Below are positions 59,371 through 64,000 of a stretch of 64,000 bases of DNA, one piece after another; position 1 is the first letter of the stretch, and every line of letters starts with the position of its first letter. The translations under genes and the position numbers were made by a program. The notes beneath the pieces are model-generated. The model was not told the DNA's origin and did no database searches. It saw only the letters and a list, made by a program, of their open reading frames with translations. Origin of the DNA: 66-474 sp964489055 (GTDB taxonomy: Bacteria; Pseudomonadota; Gammaproteobacteria; Xanthomonadales; Rhodanobacteraceae); the NCBI GenBank assembly GCA_964489055.1, contig CAZAXF010000009.1, forward strand, positions 1-64,000, in the 5' to 3' direction.

Positions 59371-61866
59371 TCAAGTGGCGGTCAGCCGGTGATGGCCGGC
59401 GCCCAGCGTCGGTGCATCCCGGTCCGCCGTGGCACCGTCCACGGCCTGCCAGCGAAACGGTGGCGGACAAACGCAGGCGGCCTCGGAGCCATTGGGCAGT
59501 TCCAGGTCCAGATGGAAGCGTCCTTGCTCGATGCGCCAGTCGATCGTGACCGGCCCCTGCGGCGTCGGATGCCGGCCGCGGGCCCATTCGAGCCCGGCAA
59601 TGGCCGGCGCGATGCGGATGCGGGCAAAACCGGGCGCGGTCGGCGCCACCCCCAGCACGTCGCGTGAAAGGTCGAACGTCGGCGTCGCCGACCAGGCGTG
59701 GCAAAGGCTGGTGGTCGGCGTTTGTTGCCAGGTTTCGCGAAAGGTCGCGCTGGCGTCGTCCAGAAGCTCGGGCCAGCGCGCGCGGATGTTGTCGATGATC
59801 GATGCCGGACGCCCCGCCAGGCGCAGCGCGCGGTGCAGGAAGTGCATGAAGAAGGGCTGCGCCAGCACGACGTCATGGTCCTCGTCGAAGGCGGCGGCGT
59901 CTTCCTGGCTGGTGCGGCGCGTCAGGACCAGCCGGTCGTCGTCCATGATCGTGTCCAGGATCCGGCCGAAGCGTGCGCGCGGCGCGACGCCGCAGGCGAT
60001 GGCCGCCGCGTTGGCCTGCTGGCTGATTCGCCGGCCGCGCTGCCCGTTCCGGCGTGCATCCACGTAAACGGCCCGTTCCGGATCCCACAGCAGCGCGTTC
60101 GCGGCCGCCGCGATGCGGCTGGCCAGGGCGCGGAACCGCCGCGCATCGCGCCGGTACTTCAAGGTATCGGCCAGCCGCGCCGCAGCCTGCAGCGCGGCAA
60201 CGAACATCGCGTTCAGGGCGGTGACCTGGCCGCGCTTGTCGAGCTCGGCCCAGTCGATGAACACCCAGTGCGGCACGTCGGCGAGCAGGTCGTCCGCGTC
60301 CAGATGCTGACCGAACCAGCGCAGGGCGCGCACCACGGCGGGATAAAGTTCCTCGACGATCCCGGTGTCGCCCGTGTGCAGCACGAAATCGTCGATCATC
60401 AGGATCCAGTACAGGCAGAAATCCGGGATGTCGGTGAAGCCCGCGCGCGCGAAGTCGCCCGGCGCGGCCATCGCGGTCAGGCCATCGGGTTGCTGCGACT
60501 GCTCGAACCGGCGCAGCATCTGCGCCGCCAGCGCGGCGTCGCCGAAAGCGGCGTGGTTGATGCGGGCGATGACGTAGCCATCCATCCACTGGCGCTGCTC
60601 GCGCGAGGGGCAATCGACGTAGCCGTCGTGCATGCAGCGGCGCGCGGTGGTGGCGCCGGCCTGCCAGAGGCGGGTGAGCAGCGGATCGGAACACTCGAAG
60701 GCGCCGACGGATTCGACCGGGTAGCCGGTCTCGCGCAGCGTGACCCGAACCTGCAACGGCCGCGCACAGTTGCGGATTGTCAGTTGCAGGTAGCGCAGGC
60801 CGCTCCACTCGAAGCGTTCCCACGCCTGCGCGCCTTCGCGCAGGACGTAGCGATGCGCCGGGACCGCATCGAACCCGTCGATGCCGCCGAAAATCCGCAC
60901 CCGGCCATCGGGCAGGAGCTGCTCGCCGTGCACCAGGTCGACGATCGCGCCTTCCGGTCCGTCCAGTTCCAGATGGATGTACCCGGCGACGATCTCGCCG
61001 AAGTCCAGCACCGCCAGCACCGCGTGGCCGTCGCCGGTGCGGATGCCGGTGAGGTCGTCGCCGGCCTCGCAGCGGGACAGTGCCTGTGGGCGCTCGCTTT
61101 CGATCTGCGCGGCAAGGTCGTCGGCCGGCGATTCGGCCACTTCACGCACGCTGACGATGCGCGCGCAGTCGCGCATGGTTTCATGCATGGGCGGTATCCG
61201 CCGCGGCACCAGGCGCGCGAACGGCACCACGTCACCGGCGAAATTGCGCCCGGGCAGGCGCAGCACCTGCGCCTGCGGCCAGTCACCATCGTCGAGGTCC
61301 GCCTCGTTCCAGCCGACGACGGCCTTGCGGGCGTCGAAGTGTTCCATGAAGCCCAGACTGTTGGAGGCCACGTCGCGCCGCCACGCGACCGCTTCCAGGC
61401 AGCGCCAGGCGGTGCCGGTGTCCAGCGTCACGGTGCCGGCCCGGGTTACGGCTTCGCCCTGCAGGAACCAGCCGCCGCAGCCGAACACGCGGCGGTGTTC
61501 GCGGTCCGGCAGCTCGTACCAGGCGGTGTGGCGGCCGTATGCGTGGACCAGACCGGCGATGACGTTGCGCCCGGGCTTCAGGAACGTTGCGAGGTCGTAG
61601 TCGTCCAGTGACTGCGCCAGCGGACTGCAGCGTCCCGGACCGCGCCCGACCAGGCGCCCGTTGACGAACAGCTGGTAGCGGCCGTCGGCGGAGGCATGGC
61701 AGGGCGCCGAGCGCGCCGGGCCCGGCAATTCCACTGCCAGCCGGAAGTACACGTAGCGGTTGGCTTCCTCTTCCACGCGGTCCGCGCCCGCCGCGAACGC
61801 GGGTGCAGCGAGCCGGCGGGGACGCCAGACCCATTCGGCGCGACGCGGGAAGGCAGGTTCGGGCAT
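59371..61866 (-). CDS. GH78-like alpha-L-rhamnosidase family protein
   Basis: The protein is 831 aa. An N-terminal beta-sandwich with ADGRYQLFVNGRLVGRGPGR and TAWYELPDREHRRVF leads to an (alpha/alpha)6 barrel: DGYVDCPSREQRQWMDGYVI is the rhamnosidase-type acidic motif (DCPxREQRxWxGD in the family; here MDGY follows the W, so one catalytic acid position differs), and FIDWAEL and CLYWILMIDDFVLHTGD lie in the barrel. No signal peptide is visible with the chosen start at 61866. It probably removes terminal alpha-L-rhamnose from oligosaccharides or glycosides. It is operonic with the hydrolase upstream. Confidence 0.83.
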   Translation of the reverse strand: MPEPAFPRRAEWVWRPRRLAAPAFAAGADRVEEEANRYVYFRLAVELPGPARSAPCHASADGRYQLFVNGRLVGRGPGRCSPLAQSLDDYDLATFLKPGRNVIAGLVHAYGRHTAWYELPDREHRRVFGCGGWFLQGEAVTRAGTVTLDTGTAWRCLEAVAWRRDVASNSLGFMEHFDARKAVVGWNEADLDDGDWPQAQVLRLPGRNFAGDVVPFARLVPRRIPPMHETMRDCARIVSVREVAESPADDLAAQIESERPQALSRCEAGDDLTGIRTGDGHAVLAVLDFGEIVAGYIHLELDGPEGAIVDLVHGEQLLPDGRVRIFGGIDGFDAVPAHRYVLREGAQAWERFEWSGLRYLQLTIRNCARPLQVRVTLRETGYPVESVGAFECSDPLLTRLWQAGATTARRCMHDGYVDCPSREQRQWMDGYVIARINHAAFGDAALAAQMLRRFEQSQQPDGLTAMAAPGDFARAGFTDIPDFCLYWILMIDDFVLHTGDTGIVEELYPAVVRALRWFGQHLDADDLLADVPHWVFIDWAELDKRGQVTALNAMFVAALQAAARLADTLKYRRDARRFRALASRIAAAANALLWDPERAVYVDARRNGQRGRRISQQANAAAIACGVAPRARFGRILDTIMDDDRLVLTRRTSQEDAAAFDEDHDVVLAQPFFMHFLHRALRLAGRPASIIDNIRARWPELLDDASATFRETWQQTPTTSLCHAWSATPTFDLSRDVLGVAPTAPGFARIRIAPAIAGLEWARGRHPTPQGPVTIDWRIEQGRFHLDLELPNGSEAACVCPPPFRWQAVDGATADRDAPTLGAGHHRLTAT

Positions 61867-61967
61867 GTGTCGACGAGGCTCCTGGCCGTTGCGTGGTGCG
61901 CGCTTTGGTCCGCCCGACGGCCGCCGCGGTCCGGGCGCAAACCGGTGGGCACCCGCTTCGCGGCGCT

Positions 61968-62825
61968 TCAGCTGCCGGCCGCGGCGGAGCGCCCGGTCGC
62001 GGGCCTGGCGCCGGAAAACACGCCCTCGAAAAACGCCACCGTCGCCTGCCGGGACTGTTCGGCCGCCTCGACATTGGCCTCCATCCGCACTTCGCCACCG
62101 CGGCCGAGGTGCGAATACGGATCGGTGACCACCTGTGGCGGCTCCAGGCGGTTGAAGGCGTGGGTGGCGTCCGGGTACATCGTGAGCGTGACGCTTCGAC
62201 GCGCCTCGCTGGAAAGGCCTTGCAGCAGCTTTTCGCACGAATCCGGCTCGTCGTAGGTGTCGCACTCGCCACTCTGGATGAACACCGGTGCGCCGGTGAG
62301 TTCGGTGAATTCGTAGCCGGGAATCCTGTTGTAGCCCCAGCACACCGGGTAGAACGGCGCGTGCGCGGCAAAGCGCAGCGGATAGTCGCCCAGGACCTGC
62401 TCGCAGTACCGGCGCGTGGCGGTGAGCATCGACACCACCCCGCCCCAGGAAAAGCCCATGATCCCGATCCGGTCGGGATCGATGTCCGGGCGCGAGGCCA
62501 GGTACACCAGCGCCCCGAACGCGTCGGGCAGGGTCTCGGGAACGTTCTCGGGGCGTCCGTTGGGTCCGGTGCCGCCCTGCATCTGGCGGGGCGACCACAT
62601 GTCCAGCTCCAGCGTGGCAATGCCGGCGTCGTTGAGCGCCTCGGCATGGTATGCGCCGCGGCTGTCGACCCCGCTGGTGCCGTGGACGATCACCACCGCG
62701 GGCGCGCCGGTCGCGCCCCTGGGAATTCGCAACTGCGCGGCGATCGTCAGCGGCGCATCCGGGGAGACGCTTCGGAACGCGACATAGCAGATGCGGGGGC
62801 AGGTACGAACTTCGGTGTGGGACAT
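61968..62825 (-). CDS. alpha/beta hydrolase, dienelactone/prolyl-oligopeptidase type
   Basis: The protein is 285 aa. Nucleophile serine in IGIMGFSWGGVVSML, oxyanion strand PAVVIVHGTSGVDSRGAYHA, acid near VFIQSGECDTYDEPDS and His in MYPDATHAFNRLEPPQ. No signal peptide. It probably cleaves an ester, such as an acyl or acetyl decoration on a glycoside. It is the first gene of the leftward cluster (hydrolase, GH78-like, acyl-CoA ligase), with 101 bases before the GH78 start, and is divergent from the TonB-dependent receptor. Confidence 0.85.
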   Translation of the reverse strand: MSHTEVRTCPRICYVAFRSVSPDAPLTIAAQLRIPRGATGAPAVVIVHGTSGVDSRGAYHAEALNDAGIATLELDMWSPRQMQGGTGPNGRPENVPETLPDAFGALVYLASRPDIDPDRIGIMGFSWGGVVSMLTATRRYCEQVLGDYPLRFAAHAPFYPVCWGYNRIPGYEFTELTGAPVFIQSGECDTYDEPDSCEKLLQGLSSEARRSVTLTMYPDATHAFNRLEPPQVVTDPYSHLGRGGEVRMEANVEAAEQSRQATVAFFEGVFSGARPATGRSAAAGS

Positions 62826-62879
62826 GCCGCGGATCTCTGGCCTGACCCGATTCTAGCCATGCCCCTCGCGGCATCGCAC

Positions 62880-62895
62880 CTGTCAAATCTGACAG
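62880..62895. promoter_or_regulatory. candidate operator palindrome CTGTCA-N4-TGACAG
   Basis: A perfect 16-base inverted repeat (CTGTCA-AATC-TGACAG) in the 125-base divergent spacer between the hydrolase cluster and the TonB-dependent receptor. It lies just before a possible -35 of the receptor promoter. The form fits TetR-, GntR- or LacI-type regulators; no regulator gene is inside this window. Confidence 0.55.
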
Positions 62896-62918
62896 TTATG
62901 CGCGGTGATTGGCGTGGA

Positions 62919-62924
62919 TATGAT
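62919..62924 (+). promoter_or_regulatory. possible -10 box for the TonB-dependent receptor
   Basis: TATGAT, with TTATGC (62896-62901) 17 bases upstream as a poor -35. The receptor start codon is at 62951 and GGAGGGGAGC is its ribosome-binding site. Confidence 0.35.
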
Positions 62925-62950
62925 CGGCTGGAAACGTTCCGGAGGGGAGC

Positions 62951-64000
62951 ATGAACATCAAGCCGAACCACCTGGCCCTCGCCATCATCGCCGCACTTTT
63001 CCTGCAACCTGCCTACGCCCAGCAGAACGACCAGGCCGGCGCCGCGACCCCGGAAGCGCGCCAGGGTCAATCAGCTTCGCAGCAGGAATCGACCAGTAGC
63101 TCCAGGCAGGAAGAGCCGGTCAGCCTGTCCACGATCACGGTGACCGCGACCAAGCGCGCCGTGCTGATGCAGGACGTTCCGATCGCCATCAACGTGGTGA
63201 CGGCGCAGGATGTCGAAAGCGCGGGACTGACCTCGGCCGCCGACCTGCAGATGGTGGTGCCCGGGATCAGCATGATTCCGGTCGCCGGGCCCGCTGCCTC
63301 GAACGTGGTGATCCGCGGACTGTCGACCACCATTGGCGAGCCCAACGTCAGCTTCTTCCTCGACGGCGTGTACATTCCCTCGCGCAACGCACTGGATTTC
63401 CTGCTGGATGACAACATCGCGCGGGTCGAGGTGGCCAAGGGGCCGCAGTACGCGTTGTACGGACGCAACAGCTTCGCCGGCGCGGTCAATTTCGTGACCA
63501 AGGCGCCCGGCAACCAGCGTGAAAGCTCGGTCACCCTGGGCGTTGGCAACCACGCCAGCCGCAAGGTGAGGGCGGTCACGTCCGGACCGTTTTCCGACGG
63601 CTCGAGCTACCACTATCGGCTGGGCGCGGCGCGCGACGACTTCGGCGGCTTCTATACCAACGAGCTGACCGGCAAGAAGCTGGACAAGACCAGTGCGCGC
63701 AGCGCCTTCCTGACCCTGGATGGTGCCCCGACGGACCGTCTGAACGGGCGCTTCAATTTGATCTACGATGGCATGCGGCGACGCGATTTCGCGCAGCGGT
63801 TTGTATCCAACAATGCCGGTTTCTCGCCCGTGTTCAACGACTACGAGCAGTACTTCGGCGACGTGCCCTCGCTGACGCGCGGGTTCGGGGTGACGCCGGG
63901 GCATTTCGATCGCGACAGCATCCTGGCCGCCCTGACCCTGAACTACGACATGGACTGGGCCACCCTGACCTCGGTGACCTCCTACAACCATTTCAAGCTG
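62951..64000 (+). CDS. TonB-dependent receptor (partial, 3' end outside window)
   Basis: Only the first 350 codons are present and the frame is open to the window end. A signal peptide (LALAIIAALFLQPAYAQ) and a TonB-box-like region before the plug (LSTITVTATKRAVLMQDVPI) are followed by the plug domain (VVIRGLSTTIGEPNVSFFLD; ARVEVAKGPQYALYGRNSFA; NFVTKAP) and the beginning of the barrel. It imports a siderophore, vitamin or carbohydrate through the outer membrane using TonB energy; the divergent glycosidase/esterase cluster suggests a glycoside, which is an inference. Excellent ribosome-binding site GGAGGGGAGC. Confidence 0.93.
   Translation, partial: MNIKPNHLALAIIAALFLQPAYAQQNDQAGAATPEARQGQSASQQESTSSSRQEEPVSLSTITVTATKRAVLMQDVPIAINVVTAQDVESAGLTSAADLQMVVPGISMIPVAGPAASNVVIRGLSTTIGEPNVSFFLDGVYIPSRNALDFLLDDNIARVEVAKGPQYALYGRNSFAGAVNFVTKAPGNQRESSVTLGVGNHASRKVRAVTSGPFSDGSSYHYRLGAARDDFGGFYTNELTGKKLDKTSARSAFLTLDGAPTDRLNGRFNLIYDGMRRRDFAQRFVSNNAGFSPVFNDYEQYFGDVPSLTRGFGVTPGHFDRDSILAALTLNYDMDWATLTSVTSYNHFKL

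Noticed and set aside
61866..62886. N-terminal extension of the GH78-like protein to 1171 aa
   Set aside because: The extension runs through the esterase gene in another frame and is not conserved; the ATG at 61866 starts a typical N-terminus.
1..64000. tRNA or rRNA genes
   Set aside because: No CCA-ended cloverleaf or rRNA-like conserved stretch was recognised by eye; short GTTCGAA matches occur only inside genes.
1..64000. CRISPR arrays
   Set aside because: Tandem repeats at 18604 and 45188 have no unique spacers of constant length between identical repeats, and no cas genes are present.
1..64000. Prophage or plasmid-transfer modules
   Set aside because: No structural, lysis, terminase, relaxase or partition genes are found; the only mobility gene is the integrase remnant.

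Overview
The window is GC-rich gammaproteobacterial chromosome, most probably from the Xanthomonadales (Rhodanobacter/Dyella/Frateuria-like). This placement rests on protein character (TolB-domain/TPR membrane proteins, Aquifex-type aconitase, TonB-dependent receptor, Tpm) and on xanthomonad-style intergenic palindromes; I could not run a database search. It is mostly housekeeping and accessory metabolism on both strands, with no phage, no CRISPR array, and no rRNA or tRNA that I can recognise.

Left part (1-26.4 kb): a small membrane protein, a thioredoxin/NHL-repeat protein, thiopurine methyltransferase, a ClC channel with CBS domains, a TPR protein, a solitary urocanate hydratase, a TolB-domain/TPR membrane protein, a TMEM175-type channel, lytic transglycosylase MltF, a methyltransferase, a hot-dog thioesterase, a GNAT protein, aconitase, a POT peptide transporter, a VOC protein, a zinc alcohol dehydrogenase plus GMC oxidoreductase pair, a YajD nuclease, a beta-propeller lipoprotein, and an alpha/beta hydrolase divergent from a MarR regulator.

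26.6-28.5 kb is the most unusual stretch. A truncated integron integrase gene reads rightwards. To its left, reading away from it, lie two lower-GC genes (CPBP intramembrane protease and MAPEG protein) with an attC-type hairpin between them whose end supplies the first gene's stop codon. I read this as a dead integron with two fossil cassettes.

Middle (28.8-45.2 kb): an Ala/Gly/Thr-rich repetitive protein behind a near-consensus promoter, membrane proteins, a repeat-rich spacer carrying a broken msrA fragment, a STAND-ATPase regulator, the msrB-msrA pair, RidA, an aminotransferase/sulfotransferase pair, a penicillin-acylase-family enzyme, DUF2147, the Fe-S carrier ApbC/Mrp, dCTP deaminase and a lipoprotein.

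Right part (45.3-64 kb): a compact pyroglutamate-salvage operon read leftwards (pxpB-pxpC-pxpA-DUF969-DUF979-pcp). Pcp releases 5-oxoproline from peptides, DUF969/DUF979 probably transport it, and PxpABC open it to glutamate. Then come a dienelactone-hydrolase-like protein, two secreted or lipoprotein unknowns, GreB with a membrane protein, an MltD-like transglycosylase, and a leftward cluster (esterase, GH78-like rhamnosidase, acyl-CoA ligase) divergent from a TonB-dependent receptor that runs off the window. A perfect palindrome sits in that divergent promoter region. Several families of short palindromic and tandem repeats fill the intergenic spaces.
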